64,000 nt of DNA from Pseudomonadota bacterium. Its GTDB lineage: Bacteria > Desulfobacterota > Desulfobulbia > Desulfobulbales > Desulfocapsaceae. The position numbers were made by a program, and so were the translations under genes. A model generated the notes under the pieces. That model worked only from the letters and a program-made list of their open reading frames with translations. It did no database searches and was not told where the DNA came from. Position 1 is the first letter of the stretch; the number at the start of each line of letters is the position of its first letter. This document shows, one piece after another, positions 48,008 to 58,464 of the stretch. The DNA is taken from the NCBI GenBank assembly GCA_018821985.1, contig JAHJKP010000034.1:1-64000 (forward strand), written 5' to 3'.

Positions 48008-49144
48008 TTATTTTGCAGGCACCAGATCGATGATGGTTATCTCCGGCGGTGCCAGGAAGCGGATGGGTGGCCCCCAGGTGCCGGTGCCGCGGCTCAGATA
48101 GAGAAGACTGCTGCTTAACTTGGTGAGCTGACCCGCCCGTTGGGGATAAAAAAACCAGGTGAGCAGGTTGAAGGGAAAGATCTGACCGTTGTGGGTGTGG
48201 CCGGAAAGTTGGAGATCAAAAAGTCCAAGACTGGTCGGGTTAATATCAGGTCGGTGCTTGAGAAGAACGGTAAAATTCCCCCTGGGTTGGGCCACAAGAA
48301 GATCTCGTTCCGATTCCGCATGCCCTTTTCCCCATGATTTGACTGCCGGGTCATCCACTCCGACAATATTGATGCCGCCGATTATTATCCCTTGATGGCG
48401 CAGCATGGTAAACCCTGATTTTTCCGTAAAATCCAAGGCATCCTGCAGGCCGGCAATGAATTCATGGTTGCCGGTAATGGCGATCTTGCCCAGAGGCGGC
48501 TTGACCGCTGCCAGCATTCCTGCTTCTGTGGTGAGGTGGTTGAGTTGGCCGTCAACCAGATCGCCGGTGGACACCAGAATATCAGGCTTTGCCTCCTCTA
48601 TTTTGGCAAGCATCCTGTTGAGCCGTTCCTCCCTGACAATGAGCCCCAGATGCATATCTGAAATCTGGGCAATACGTATCCTGCCACTGTTTTTTGGAAT
48701 TTTTGGACTGGCGATCTCAATGCGTTGCAGGTGGATATTTGCTGCCTCAAAGAGGCCGTAGCCGTAAACGGCAAGCACCATTATTGCCTGTATCGCAAAG
48801 AGTTGCCGTGGCGATACCTTTGCCCTGGCAGGTTGTCGTTTCTGAAATCTTGCAGTTGCCAGACAGGTCGAACGAACCACATCAACTGTGCCTGCAAGGG
48901 TCACGAAGAGGAAAAGCAGTCCCATCCAAGTGAAGCTGGTATAGGTCCAGAACCACGCCCCGGTTTCAATCCCGGCTCGTTCGGCCAGTCGGACCACGAT
49001 CGGTGCCGTGATCATGACCACCATGAACATGATTATGCTTATGGTGGCTTTCCTGCCCGGCAAAAAGGCAGACTTGATCTTGTGGAAGGTATAGTAATGG
49101 GCGAGGGAATAGACCGACAGATAAACAAGTAGGAAATAGATCAT
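48008..49144 (-). CDS. Membrane metallophosphoesterase (YkuE/calcineurin-like)
   Basis: A 378-residue inner-membrane protein with about four N-terminal helices (to about residue 130), then a calcineurin-like phosphoesterase domain. Metal-binding motifs in order: QISDMHLG, STGDLVDG, ITGNHEF, LLKHRPD and LSGHTHNGQIFPF. Family members act on phospholipid-type or nucleotide substrates; the substrate here cannot be told. Single gene. Confidence 0.9.
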   Translation of the reverse strand: MIYFLLVYLSVYSLAHYYTFHKIKSAFLPGRKATISIIMFMVVMITAPIVVRLAERAGIETGAWFWTYTSFTWMGLLFLFVTLAGTVDVVRSTCLATARFQKRQPARAKVSPRQLFAIQAIMVLAVYGYGLFEAANIHLQRIEIASPKIPKNSGRIRIAQISDMHLGLIVREERLNRMLAKIEEAKPDILVSTGDLVDGQLNHLTTEAGMLAAVKPPLGKIAITGNHEFIAGLQDALDFTEKSGFTMLRHQGIIIGGINIVGVDDPAVKSWGKGHAESERDLLVAQPRGNFTVLLKHRPDINPTSLGLFDLQLSGHTHNGQIFPFNLLTWFFYPQRAGQLTKLSSSLLYLSRGTGTWGPPIRFLAPPEITIIDLVPAK

Positions 49145-49386
49145 GCGTTCTCTCCCTGTTTGAGGTGATCAAACTGAGGTCTGGCGAAGGCCTGTCTTGA
49201 ACCAATAGGTGCTTCCCTCGGACCGTTCCATGAAGGAGCTGTCTTAGGGAAGTTCATGGACGGCAACGGTGTATAAAATCGATATTTGTGCAGGATCACA
49301 TCCTTTTGCCGGTGCGAACCTCTTCGCTCCAGTTAGGGTTGACCAACATTGATTTTCCCCATAGCGCTATATCCGAGTCCTGTAAA

Positions 49387-49839
49387 TCATCCACGCTTCT
49401 GGGCCAGTTGCTCCAGCTTTTGACGGAGCTGTGGCTCGGGGGGAGCGCCCACCACCTGATCAAGCAGTTGGCCATTCTGAAAAAAGAGAAGAGTGGGCAC
49501 GCCCCGGATCTGGTAATGGCCGGCCGTACCCGGATGAAGGGCGGTGTTCAGGGTGGCTATCTGGACCCGGCCCAGATATTCCCGGTTAAGCCGGTAAACC
49601 AGGGGTGCCAGGGCCTTGCAGGGGCCGCAGGTCGGGGAGTAGAAGTCAACCATTACCGGCAGGGTGGCACCCTTGACAAAATTTTGGAATTCATGATCCG
49701 TCAATTCGATGGGCTGGGCCTTGTCCCGGAGCTCCAAAGGAGTTCCGCACTTACCGCATTTTGGACGCAGATGCTGACGATCCGCCGGAATCCGGTTCTT
49801 GCCGGAGCAGGATGGACAGGTGACGATAAAGGTATTCAT
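49387..49839 (-). CDS. trxC: Thioredoxin 2 (zinc-ribbon thioredoxin)
   Basis: A 150-residue cytoplasmic thioredoxin with the N-terminal zinc-binding pairs Cys8-x2-Cys11 and Cys28-x2-Cys31, then a thioredoxin fold with active-site Cys71-Gly-Pro-Cys74. The residue before the first active cysteine is Thr (TCGPC) instead of the usual Trp, which may alter redox properties or partner choice. AGAGGAAC site before the ATG. No reductase gene adjacent. Confidence 0.93.
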   Translation of the reverse strand: MNTFIVTCPSCSGKNRIPADRQHLRPKCGKCGTPLELRDKAQPIELTDHEFQNFVKGATLPVMVDFYSPTCGPCKALAPLVYRLNREYLGRVQIATLNTALHPGTAGHYQIRGVPTLLFFQNGQLLDQVVGAPPEPQLRQKLEQLAQKRG

Positions 49840-50008
49840 GACTCTGTTCCTCTGGTAAAAGAATTTAGAAGGGCTGCAGATGGTGCAAGAAAAAATGGTT
49901 CCTTAGGCGATTCCTGTCAAGGGGGAAAGGTTGGGCAAAGTTCAGGAAACAGGCAGGCATGTAACTATTCCAATGGCTTGGAGAAAGGTGAATCCAATAT
50001 AATAGGCA

Positions 50009-52132
50009 TCAAACATCGCGGAGCGAAAGGGCGATCCGTTTTCGTTGACGGTCAACCTCGAGCAGGCGCACCGTCACCTGTTGCCGCACTTGAATCACCT
50101 CAGCCGGGTCCTTGACAAAGCGGTCGGCCAGCTGACTGATGTGGATCAGGCCATCCTGATGCACCCCGATATCGACAAAGGCCCCGAATTTAGTCACGTT
50201 GGTGACGATCCCCGGCAGTCTCATGCCTGGTTCCAGGTCATCGATGCTGTTGACTCCTGCGGCAAAGGCAAAGAGGGCAAAAGAGGCGCGGGGATCACGG
50301 CCGGGTTTGGCCAGTTCCGCCATAATGTCGGCCAGGGTCGGCAATCCCACCGCATCCGTGACATAGTGGCTCACATCTATCTGTTTCCTGAATTCCTCCT
50401 GCTCCATCAGGTCGACAACGCGGCAGCCGCAATCCTTGGCCATCTGTTCAACAATAGCATATTGTTCCGGATGTACGGCGCTGCCATCCAGGGGATTTTT
50501 GGCCCCACGGATGCGCAGGAAACCGGCACCTTGTTCAAAGGCCTTGGCCCCCAGGCGAGGGACCTTTAATAACTGGCGCCGGCTGCTGAACGGGCCATGT
50601 TCATCTCTAAAGGCAATAATGTTTTTGGCAAGGACTGGACCCAGCCCGGAGACAAAGGTGAGGAGCTCCATACTGGCGCTGTTTACCTCCACTCCCACGT
50701 TGTTGACGCAGCTTACGACCACATCCTCCAGACTTTTTTTCAGGGCCGACTGGTTGACGTCGTGCTGGTATTGGCCAACGCCGATGGCCTTGGGATCGAG
50801 TTTCACCAATTCGGCCAAAGGGTCCTGCAGTCGTCTGCCTATGGAGACCGCACCGCGTACTGTCAGGTCATGGTCGGGAAACTCGGCCCTTGCCGTCTCT
50901 GAGGCGGAGTAGATCGAGGCGCCGCTTTCATCGACCATGGTAATAAGCGGCTCATGGGGCAGGCTCAGTTCACGGACAAAGGTCTCTGTCTCGCGGCCTG
51001 CCGTGCCGTTGCCAATGGCGATGGCCTCGATTTTAAATCTCTCACACAGCTCAATGACCAGCTGGCCGGCCTCTTGGCTCTTTTTCTCGGAGTGAATCGG
51101 ATAGATGGTGGTAAAGTGGAGGAGCTTGCCCTGTCCGTCGAGGCAGACCAGCTTGGCACCGGTGCGAAAGCCGGGATCGAGGGCCAGGACTCTTTTCTGG
51201 CCCATGGGCGGCGCTAGCAGCAACTGCCGCAGATTCTCGGCAAAGACCTGGATCGCTTCCCTGTCCGCCCGTTCCTTGAGGGTGGTGCGCAGTTCGTTTT
51301 CAAGGGACGGCGCCAGCAGCCGCTTGTAACCGTCATCAATAGCCAGCGTGATCTGACGGCCGGATTCATTGCTGCTCTTTACATAGTGCTGATGCAACAG
51401 GCCCAGGGCCGCATCCTCGGGGGGGCGCAGGGAAAGGGTCAGCACTTTTTCATTTTCGCCGCGCAGCATGGCCAGAAAACGATGTCCTGGTGTCTTTGTC
51501 GCTGCCTCCTGCCAGTCGAAATAATCCCGGAATTTGCTGCCGGCTTCCTTGTTCTTCTTCACAACCGAGGAGATAATCAGGGCCTGATTGGTAAAGACAC
51601 GGCGCAATCGGGCCCGGGTTGCAGGATCTTCACTGACCCATTCGGCCATGATATCCCTGGCCCCGGCCAGGGCCTCGTCTGTATTCTGCACCTCTTTGGC
51701 CGGATTAACAAAGTCTTGCGGCCGCAGCTCACGGCTCTCCTGGGAAAAGATGGCGCGGGCCAGGGTTTCGAGCCCCTTTTCCTTGGCAATACTGCTTCGG
51801 GTCCGCCGTTTGGGGCGATGGGGAAGGTAGAGATCTTCGAGCGCCGTCAGGTTGGTGGCGGCCCGGATCGCTGTGTTCAGCTCCTTGCTTAAAAGCTCTC
51901 GCTCGGCCAGTGAAGAGAGGATGGCCTCCCGCCGCTTATCAAGCTCGGCCAATTGTGCCAGCCGATCACGAACGGCGGTAATCTGGGTTTCATCCAGTGA
52001 ACCGGTGACCTCTTTCCGGTAGCGGGCAATAAAGGGGACAGTGGCCCCACCATCGAAAAGGGTTGCGGTGGCCGCCACCTGCTCAACACGGACATTCAGC
52101 TCCCGGGCAATAGTTTTTTGGTGCTGTTCCAT
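50009..52132 (-). CDS. tex: Tex family RNA-binding transcription accessory protein
   Basis: A 707-residue cytoplasmic protein with an N-terminal helical part (EQHQKTIARELNVRVEQVAA), a YqgF/RuvC-like domain (VLALDPGFRTGAKLVCLDGQ), helix-hairpin-helix repeats (FVSGLGPVLAKNIIAFRDEH) and a C-terminal S1 domain (IVTNVTKFGAFVDIGVHQDG). It lacks the extra C-terminal tail of the longer Tex proteins (about 770 residues). General nucleic-acid role; specific function unclear. 196 bases after rpoN. Confidence 0.95.
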   Translation of the reverse strand: MEQHQKTIARELNVRVEQVAATATLFDGGATVPFIARYRKEVTGSLDETQITAVRDRLAQLAELDKRREAILSSLAERELLSKELNTAIRAATNLTALEDLYLPHRPKRRTRSSIAKEKGLETLARAIFSQESRELRPQDFVNPAKEVQNTDEALAGARDIMAEWVSEDPATRARLRRVFTNQALIISSVVKKNKEAGSKFRDYFDWQEAATKTPGHRFLAMLRGENEKVLTLSLRPPEDAALGLLHQHYVKSSNESGRQITLAIDDGYKRLLAPSLENELRTTLKERADREAIQVFAENLRQLLLAPPMGQKRVLALDPGFRTGAKLVCLDGQGKLLHFTTIYPIHSEKKSQEAGQLVIELCERFKIEAIAIGNGTAGRETETFVRELSLPHEPLITMVDESGASIYSASETARAEFPDHDLTVRGAVSIGRRLQDPLAELVKLDPKAIGVGQYQHDVNQSALKKSLEDVVVSCVNNVGVEVNSASMELLTFVSGLGPVLAKNIIAFRDEHGPFSSRRQLLKVPRLGAKAFEQGAGFLRIRGAKNPLDGSAVHPEQYAIVEQMAKDCGCRVVDLMEQEEFRKQIDVSHYVTDAVGLPTLADIMAELAKPGRDPRASFALFAFAAGVNSIDDLEPGMRLPGIVTNVTKFGAFVDIGVHQDGLIHISQLADRFVKDPAEVIQVRQQVTVRLLEVDRQRKRIALSLRDV

Positions 52133-52328
52133 TGAAAACCTTTCTTGTTATAGCTACGTGACCGGAGAGATAGAAACTGCAGGGAGAATTATCGGTGATA
52201 CTTGCACAGGGCTTCCATCCTGGTTTGGGCTTTTCTCCCATTGCCGGAAGCGGAAAGATGAAGGAGCTGAGTTCCATCGTCCCCTCATTGCCCTGAAGTT
52301 GCCAGTATCCGAAATGCGCGTTTGATAG

Positions 52329-53780
52329 TCAGCTTTTCCGGCGATGTTTCACCGGCAGGATTTTCATCTGTTCCCGGTATTTGGCCACAGTACGCCTGGC
52401 AATCTGGACATTGGTTTCGGCCAGTTTTTTGGACAGGGCATCATCGCTGAGCGGTTTGCGAGGATCTTCATCCCTGATCAATTGGCGGATCCGTTCGCGG
52501 ATGGATTCAGCGGCCAGGGGGTCGGCACCTTCCCGGGGAATGGAGGTGGAGAAAAAATATTTCAGCTCATAGATACCCTGCGGGGTATGGACATACTTGT
52601 TGGAGGTGACCCGGCTGATTGTCGATTCGTGCATCTCAATGTCTTCGGCCACGTCCCGGAGAATGAGGGGTTTGAGCCGGGTGGGGCCATATTCAAAAAA
52701 ATCATGTTGAAAACGGAGGATGCTCTCCATGGTCTTGACAATGGTGCGTTGTCGCTGGTGGAGGGATTTGAGAAACCATTCGGCATCCTTGAGCTTTTCC
52801 TTGAGGTAGGCGCGGGAAGTCTTCTCCATGTCACCACTGCTCTGGAGCAGCTCCTGGTAATGGGAGGAAAGCTTGAGATGGGGCAGGTCGTCGTCATTGA
52901 GCCGCACCACATACTCGCCGTCAATCTTCTTCACATAGATATCAGGGACGATATAATTAGTGCTTTCTTCGGCGTAGGGCAGGCCCGGGTAGGGAGAGAG
53001 TTCGGTGGTGATAAAGTGAATGGCCTTGACAACTTCAGGTTTCTTGCGTCCGGTTGCCCTGGCAATGGCTGCATGGTTGCCGGTCTGGAGATGGTTCAGA
53101 TGGTGGAGTGCGATCTCGGCGGCCAGGGAATCTCCCATCCCCTTACGTTCAAGTTGGAGAAAGAGGGATTCGCTGACGTCTCGGGCGGCGATCCCAGGCG
53201 GATCAAGATCCTGAATGACCTCTAGGATGTATTCGGCCGTATCCTGATCGCAGCCTGTCTCCGCCATGATTTCCGGCAGGTCAACTTCCAGAAAGCCGTA
53301 ACGGTTGAGATTGCCAACGATAAAAAGGGCAACGTCCCACCCTTCTGAATCAAGGTTGCTGTGGGCCAGCTGCCACTGGAGATAGGCGGAGAGTCCAGGT
53401 TTCTGCGAGATGAAGTCGAACTGACTGGGGGCGTCGGCCGCTGGCGTTTCGTGGGAAAAGGAGAAATTATCGTCAAAGGTGTTGGCGTAATCTTCCCAGT
53501 TGGTCTCGGGCATGGTGTCTGACGCCCTGACTGGCTCGGTAAAATCTGTTTCCTGGCCGCTTCCCGGTGTTTCTTCGACTGCTGTCAAGCTCTGGGGGTT
53601 GGAGATCTCCTCCTGGATGCTGAAGTCTTCTTCGAGGGCCGGATTCTGTTCCAGTTCCGCTTGCAGGGCGTTGCTCAATTCCAGGCGGTTGAGCTGTAAG
53701 AGCTTGATCGCCTGGCGCAGCTGCTGGGTCATTACCAGCTTCTGGCTCAGTTTGAGCTGTTGTCTTAGTTCCAGGGCCAT
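52329..53780 (-). CDS. rpoN: RNA polymerase sigma-54 factor
   Basis: A 483-residue sigma-54. Region I is Gln/Leu-rich (LELRQQLKLSQKLVMTQQLR), followed by an acidic region II, the core-binding middle and the C-terminal RpoN box ARRTVAKYRE. It directs transcription from promoters of the GG/GC type such as that found before glnK, and would once have served nif promoters. It follows lptB by five bases in the common lptA-lptB-rpoN order; the usual hpf and ptsN genes are not next, tex is. Confidence 0.96.
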   Translation of the reverse strand: MALELRQQLKLSQKLVMTQQLRQAIKLLQLNRLELSNALQAELEQNPALEEDFSIQEEISNPQSLTAVEETPGSGQETDFTEPVRASDTMPETNWEDYANTFDDNFSFSHETPAADAPSQFDFISQKPGLSAYLQWQLAHSNLDSEGWDVALFIVGNLNRYGFLEVDLPEIMAETGCDQDTAEYILEVIQDLDPPGIAARDVSESLFLQLERKGMGDSLAAEIALHHLNHLQTGNHAAIARATGRKKPEVVKAIHFITTELSPYPGLPYAEESTNYIVPDIYVKKIDGEYVVRLNDDDLPHLKLSSHYQELLQSSGDMEKTSRAYLKEKLKDAEWFLKSLHQRQRTIVKTMESILRFQHDFFEYGPTRLKPLILRDVAEDIEMHESTISRVTSNKYVHTPQGIYELKYFFSTSIPREGADPLAAESIRERIRQLIRDEDPRKPLSDDALSKKLAETNVQIARRTVAKYREQMKILPVKHRRKS

Positions 53781-53785
53781 GGCGG

Positions 53786-54508
53786 TTACATGCTGAAGTT
53801 TTCGCCCAGGTACATCTTCCTGGCAACTTCACTGGCGATGATGTCGTCGGCCACACCGCTGGTGAGAATCTGCCCCGCGTTCATGATATAGGCAAAGTCG
53901 CAGACCTGGAGGGTTTCCCGGACGTTGTGGTCAGAGATGAGGATGCCAAGTCCCTTATCCTTCAGCCCCATGATGATCTTCTGCAGATCGGCCACCGCCA
54001 GAGGATCAATACCGGCAAAGGGCTCATCCAGCAGAATAAAGTTGGGGCGGGTGGCAAGGGCGCGCATGATCTCCACCCGGCGCCGTTCGCCTCCTGAAAG
54101 GGCGTGGCCCTTGTTGTGGCGCAGGTACTCGATTTTCAGATCCGCCATCAGTTCATTGATCCGGTTATTAATCTCGTTTTTAGAGAGGCCGAGTGGTTCA
54201 AGGATGATGCGCACGTTCTCTTCAACGGTCAGCTTTTTAAAGACGGATGGTTCCTGGGCAAGATAGGAGATACCCTTCAGGGCCCGCTTGTGGATGGGGA
54301 GGGCGGTGATGTCCTCGCCATTGAGCAGTACCTGGCCGCTGTCCGGCCGGATGAAGCCGGCGATGGTGTAGAAGGATGTGGTCTTGCCGGCGCCGTTTGG
54401 GCCGAGCAGGCCGACCACGATGCCGGTATTTACCTGCAGGCTTACACCATCGACCACGGTGCGGCTGCGATAGCGTTTGACAATCTTTTTGGTTTCAAGC
54501 TGGGCCAT
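53786..54508 (-). CDS. lptB: LPS export ABC transporter ATP-binding protein
   Basis: ATPase of the LptB2FG lipopolysaccharide extractor. 240 residues; Walker A GLLGPNGAGKTTSFY, signature LSGGERRRVEIMRAL, Walker B FILLDEPFAGIDP, and HNVRETLQVCDFAYI after the switch histidine. Between lptA and rpoN on the minus strand. Confidence 0.96.
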   Translation of the reverse strand: MAQLETKKIVKRYRSRTVVDGVSLQVNTGIVVGLLGPNGAGKTTSFYTIAGFIRPDSGQVLLNGEDITALPIHKRALKGISYLAQEPSVFKKLTVEENVRIILEPLGLSKNEINNRINELMADLKIEYLRHNKGHALSGGERRRVEIMRALATRPNFILLDEPFAGIDPLAVADLQKIIMGLKDKGLGILISDHNVRETLQVCDFAYIMNAGQILTSGVADDIIASEVARKMYLGENFSM

Positions 54509-54529
54509 GGGTGAATACCGGGTCGTGTG

Positions 54530-55054
54530 CTATTTAGGAATGATGGTGGCCTTGACCCGTCCGCCTTTTTTCCCAGAAGTGGCAGAGGCTTTGGAAGGGA
54601 CGACCTCGGATCGGCCTTCGTCAATATAGTAGACAATAGTCTCGCCGGATACCTGATTTTTCCCCTGCCAGGCCTTGGCATTTCCTGTGAGAATGACCTT
54701 TCTTTCCTGGGCCAGATAATCCATCTTATTTCCGGTGCCCAGCCAGTCTCCTCTGGTAATCTCCACGTTGCCCACACAGAGAAGCTTTTTGACCTCCTGT
54801 CCCTGACCCTTGCCCTTGGCGGCCTGACTGTAATAAACGGTCATTTCATTGGACCGGATCTTTACATCTGCCTGGGTGGCCAGCACGTTGCCGGAGAAGA
54901 GGACACTGTTTTTTTGTTCAAGAGAGACCATCCGGTCTGCCTCGATGTTGATGGGCGATTTATCGGCAGACCAGGCGGGAGCGGCCAGCACGAGCACGAG
55001 CAGGAACAGGGCGCGGGTGAAAAGATGAGGGTTGGCGAGGAGGGAAATGCGCAT
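54530..55054 (-). CDS. lptA: LPS transport periplasmic protein LptA
   Basis: Forms the periplasmic bridge that carries LPS to the outer membrane. 174 residues: signal peptide (RALFLLVLVLAAPAWSADK) then the beta-jellyroll (OstA) repeats INIEADRMVSLEQKNSVLFS, VKIRSNEMTVYYSQ and AKAWQGKNQVSGETIVYYI. AGGAG site before the ATG. No lptC is present upstream within the window; argB starts 249 bases away on the other strand. Confidence 0.9.
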   Translation of the reverse strand: MRISLLANPHLFTRALFLLVLVLAAPAWSADKSPINIEADRMVSLEQKNSVLFSGNVLATQADVKIRSNEMTVYYSQAAKGKGQGQEVKKLLCVGNVEITRGDWLGTGNKMDYLAQERKVILTGNAKAWQGKNQVSGETIVYYIDEGRSEVVPSKASATSGKKGGRVKATIIPK

Positions 55055-55302
55055 GGAGAGACTCCTGTTCAGGTTGGAAGTAAAAAAAACACGCTGAAAT
55101 TACAATGCAATTATTGAGCCTATGATACTCGGAGCCGAATAAATTGTAAAGGTGCGGCTTGGTAAAAGGTTGTCGAGTCTGCAGAAAGAGTGCTTTACTT
55201 AGCGTGTGTAAGTCAGTACAATATGAAGTAATATCTACCTATTTTCAACAAATCATCAGCGAATTATTCATGGCATTCCAATAGATAGAGGATGGACAAT
55301 TA

Positions 55303-56196
55303 ATGAAAGAAGAAAGTATCGAACGGGCCAAGGTGCTCATTGAGTCTTTACCCTATATGCAGACGTTTCGTCATAAGACGGTGGTGATCAAGTATGGCGG
55401 TCATGCCATGGTGGATGAGAACCTGAAGAAACAGTTTGCCCTTGATGTGATTCTGATGAAGCATATCGGCATCAATCCGGTGATCGTGCATGGCGGCGGG
55501 CCGCAGATTAATCTTCTGCTGGATCGTCTGCAGATCAAACCCAGTTATGTCCAGGGGATGCGGGTGACTGACGGCGAGACCATGGATGTGGTGGAGATGG
55601 TGCTGGTGGGCAAGGTCAACAAGGAGATTGTCGGCAATATCAATCATTGCGGCGGTCGGGCCGTTGGCCTGTCCGGACGGGATGGCGATCTGGTCTGCGC
55701 GGAAAAACTGCAGGTGAGTAAAAAAACGGATGCTGCGGCCATGGAAAATGCGCCTCCCGAGCTCATCGATCTGGGCCGGGTGGGCCGGGTGACCCGGATC
55801 AACGCCGAGATCCTCAGGACCCTTGAGCGTGAGGACTTTATTCCGGTGATTGCCCCGGTGGGTGTTGGTGCGGATGGTCAGGCCTTCAATATCAATGCCG
55901 ATCTGGTGGCCGGGGCCATTGCGGCGGAATTGAAGGCGGCCAAACTGATCCTGCTCACCGACGTGGAGGGAGTCAAGGACCGGCAGGGAAAGTTGATCCA
56001 TTCTCTGCTCAGGGCGGAGATAGAGACCCTGATTGACAAAGAGACGATTATTGGCGGCATGATCCCCAAGGTGCGTTGTTGTGGAGAGGCGTTGGCGGGG
56101 GGAGTCACCAAGGCCCATATCATTGATGGCCGGGTTGAGCATGCTATTTTGTTGGAGATGTTTACCCGTGAGGGTGTCGGGACGGAGATTGTATGA
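55303..56196 (+). CDS. argB: Acetylglutamate kinase
   Basis: Phosphorylates N-acetylglutamate, the second step of arginine synthesis. 297 residues: [65 protein letters not shown]. The N-terminal helix (residues 1-20) is of the kind seen in arginine-inhibited hexameric kinases. Its stop overlaps argD by an ATGA. Promoter expected in the A/T-rich gap upstream. Confidence 0.97.
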   Translation: MKEESIERAKVLIESLPYMQTFRHKTVVIKYGGHAMVDENLKKQFALDVILMKHIGINPVIVHGGGPQINLLLDRLQIKPSYVQGMRVTDGETMDVVEMVLVGKVNKEIVGNINHCGGRAVGLSGRDGDLVCAEKLQVSKKTDAAAMENAPPELIDLGRVGRVTRINAEILRTLEREDFIPVIAPVGVGADGQAFNINADLVAGAIAAELKAAKLILLTDVEGVKDRQGKLIHSLLRAEIETLIDKETIIGGMIPKVRCCGEALAGGVTKAHIIDGRVEHAILLEMFTREGVGTEIV

Positions 56197-57395
56197 TGGG
56201 CAATACAAACAATGAAATAGCGGCAAGGAGCGATCAGGTGTTCATAGGAACCTATAGCCGGTATCCGGCGGCCATGGTCAAGGGGGCCGGCTGCCGGCTG
56301 ACCGATGCGGAGGGCAAGGAGTATCTGGACTTTCTGGCTGGTATTGCCGTCTGTGGCCTTGGCCATTGCCATCCGGCAGTGACTGCGGCCATCTGCCACC
56401 AGGCCGGCGAACTGGTGCATGTCTCCAACCTCTATTATACTGAACCACAGACAGAGCTTGCCGAGCTGCTGACGGCCCACTCCTTCGCTGATCGGGTCTT
56501 TTTGGCCAACAGCGGGGCTGAGGCCAATGAGGCGGCCATAAAGCTGGCTCGGATTTGGGGGGGAGGAGAGCGATACGGGATTATTTCACTCACGGGCTCT
56601 TTTCATGGCCGGACCTTGGCCACGGTTGCCGCCACTGGTCAGGCCAAGTTTCAAAAGGGCTTTGAGCCCATGCCCGAGGGCTTTTCTCATGCTCCCTTTG
56701 GCAATCTGGTTGTGCTTGATGCCATGATCACCGATCAGACCTGTGCCATCCTCTGTGAGCCTCTGCAGGGAGAGGGCGGGGTGCGTCCCCTGGATCGTGA
56801 ATACCTGCAGGGGCTGCGGGCTCTCTGCGATAAACATGAGCTGCTGCTGATCTTTGATGAGATCCAGACAGGGATGGGGCGTACTGGCACTCTCTTTGCC
56901 TATGAGCAGTTGGGGGTGGTGCCGGATATCATGACCTTGGCCAAGGCCCTTGGTAATGGCCTGCCCATTGGGGCGATGCTGACCCGAAAGGGAATAGCCG
57001 CTGCCTTTACTCCAGGTACTCATGGTTCCACTTTTGGCGGGAATCCTGTGGCTTCGGCCGCGGCAGTTGCCACCATGAAGGTGATGCTTGCTGATGGTTT
57101 TCTGACCGAGGTGCGTGCAAAGGGGAACTACCTCCATGAACAGCTTCAAGTCCTGGCTGCCCGTTTTCCAACACTTGCCGCCGGAGCCCGAGGTCTTGGG
57201 CTGATCCAAGGTCTGGTGTTGACCGAGGCCGGGGTGGAAAAGGGTGGGCTTATAGTGACTCGGATGTTTGAAAAGGGTTGTCTGATCAATTTTGCCGGTA
57301 ACGTAGCCCTGCGCTTTCTGCCGCCGCTGATTGTCAGCCGGGAGGAGATTGACCAGATGATTCAGCTCTTGACGGAGGTTCTTGGGGAGATGTGA
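56193..57395 (+). CDS. argD: Acetylornithine aminotransferase
   Basis: PLP enzyme of arginine (and possibly lysine) synthesis. 400 residues. PLP-binding lysine in [38 protein letters not shown] and [13 protein letters not shown] are conserved. Starts ATGATG overlapping the argB stop. The 152-base gap after it holds a weak stem (GAATTCCC ... GGGAAATTC) and a run of T at about 57438. Confidence 0.97.
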   Translation: MMGNTNNEIAARSDQVFIGTYSRYPAAMVKGAGCRLTDAEGKEYLDFLAGIAVCGLGHCHPAVTAAICHQAGELVHVSNLYYTEPQTELAELLTAHSFADRVFLANSGAEANEAAIKLARIWGGGERYGIISLTGSFHGRTLATVAATGQAKFQKGFEPMPEGFSHAPFGNLVVLDAMITDQTCAILCEPLQGEGGVRPLDREYLQGLRALCDKHELLLIFDEIQTGMGRTGTLFAYEQLGVVPDIMTLAKALGNGLPIGAMLTRKGIAAAFTPGTHGSTFGGNPVASAAAVATMKVMLADGFLTEVRAKGNYLHEQLQVLAARFPTLAAGARGLGLIQGLVLTEAGVEKGGLIVTRMFEKGCLINFAGNVALRFLPPLIVSREEIDQMIQLLTEVLGEM

Positions 57396-57547
57396 GGCCT
57401 GAATTCCCTGAAAGTGGGAAATTCTTTGCAAATCATCTTTTTTTTTTGTAGATATTGTCTTTTCCCCATACGAATAAGCATTGGGCTTGGGGGCAGAGTG
57501 AATTTGGCAGGAAACTCTTTTTCTGCCTGGTACAGAGACGGATCTCC

Positions 57548-58462
57548 ATGTTAAGGCATTTACGGTCATTAGAAGATTTTACCAAGGAAGAACTGGGCGC
57601 TTTCATTGAGCGGGCCCTGGAGTTGAAAAAAGAACGTCAGGCCGGACTGACGCATCAGCAGCTTGCCGGAAAGATCATAGGCCTGATCTTTGAAAAGCCC
57701 TCCACCAGGACCAGGGTCTCTTTTGAGTCTGCCATGTATGGTCTGGGCGGACAGGTGATCTTTCTTTCCGGACGTGATACCCAGCTTGCCCGCTCTGAAC
57801 CCCTGAAAGACATGGCTCGAGTCATGGCCCGTTATGTGGATGGCGTGGTGGTGCGGACCTTCGGCCAGAATGTGGTGGAGGAGCTGGCTCGATATTCATC
57901 GGTGCCGGTGATCAATGCCCTTACCGATCTGCATCATCCCTGCCAGATCCTCAGTGACATCATGACCGTGGTTGAGAAAAAAGGACCCATTGAGAAGCTG
58001 AAGATTGCCTGGGTGGGAGATGGTAATAATGTGGCCAATTCCTGGATTCAGGCCGCTGAGTTCTTTGGTTTTGAACTGATCCTGGCCTGTCCTGAGGGCT
58101 ATGACCCTGATCCTGAGATCCTGCATAAGGGGCGCAGCAATGCTGCCAAACCCATTGTCCTGGTTCGCAGTCCGGAACAGGCCGTGGCCGAGGCCGATGT
58201 GATCAATGTGGATGTGTGGACCTCCATGGGGCAGGAAGGTGAAGAGAATGCGCGTCTGGCGGCCTTCGATGGCTTTCAGATCAATGACGCCTTGCTTGCC
58301 TGCGCCCCGGCCGATGCCATTGTCCTCCATTGTCTGCCTGCCCATCGTGGCGAGGAGATAACGGAAGAGGTCCTGGAGTCAGACCGTTGTGTGGCCTTTG
58401 ACCAGGCGGAAAATAAGATGCATATGCATAAGGCGATTCTTGAAAAACTGATCGGAGGATGA
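57548..58462 (+). CDS. argF: Ornithine carbamoyltransferase
   Basis: Makes citrulline from ornithine and carbamoyl phosphate. 304 residues: carbamoyl-phosphate motif [13 protein letters not shown], then [11 protein letters not shown] and the ornithine loop [11 protein letters not shown]. The ATG at 57548 ([11 protein letters not shown]) is the family start; the open frame further upstream is not. Ends four bases into the first possible argG start. Confidence 0.97.
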   Translation: MLRHLRSLEDFTKEELGAFIERALELKKERQAGLTHQQLAGKIIGLIFEKPSTRTRVSFESAMYGLGGQVIFLSGRDTQLARSEPLKDMARVMARYVDGVVVRTFGQNVVEELARYSSVPVINALTDLHHPCQILSDIMTVVEKKGPIEKLKIAWVGDGNNVANSWIQAAEFFGFELILACPEGYDPDPEILHKGRSNAAKPIVLVRSPEQAVAEADVINVDVWTSMGQEGEENARLAAFDGFQINDALLACAPADAIVLHCLPAHRGEEITEEVLESDRCVAFDQAENKMHMHKAILEKLIGG

Positions 58463-58464
58463 AG

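Noticed and set aside
55255-55280. Arginine repressor box before argB (TGAATAATTC on the minus strand)
   Set aside because: The half-sites are too close together and the second half is incomplete compared with the known ARG box.
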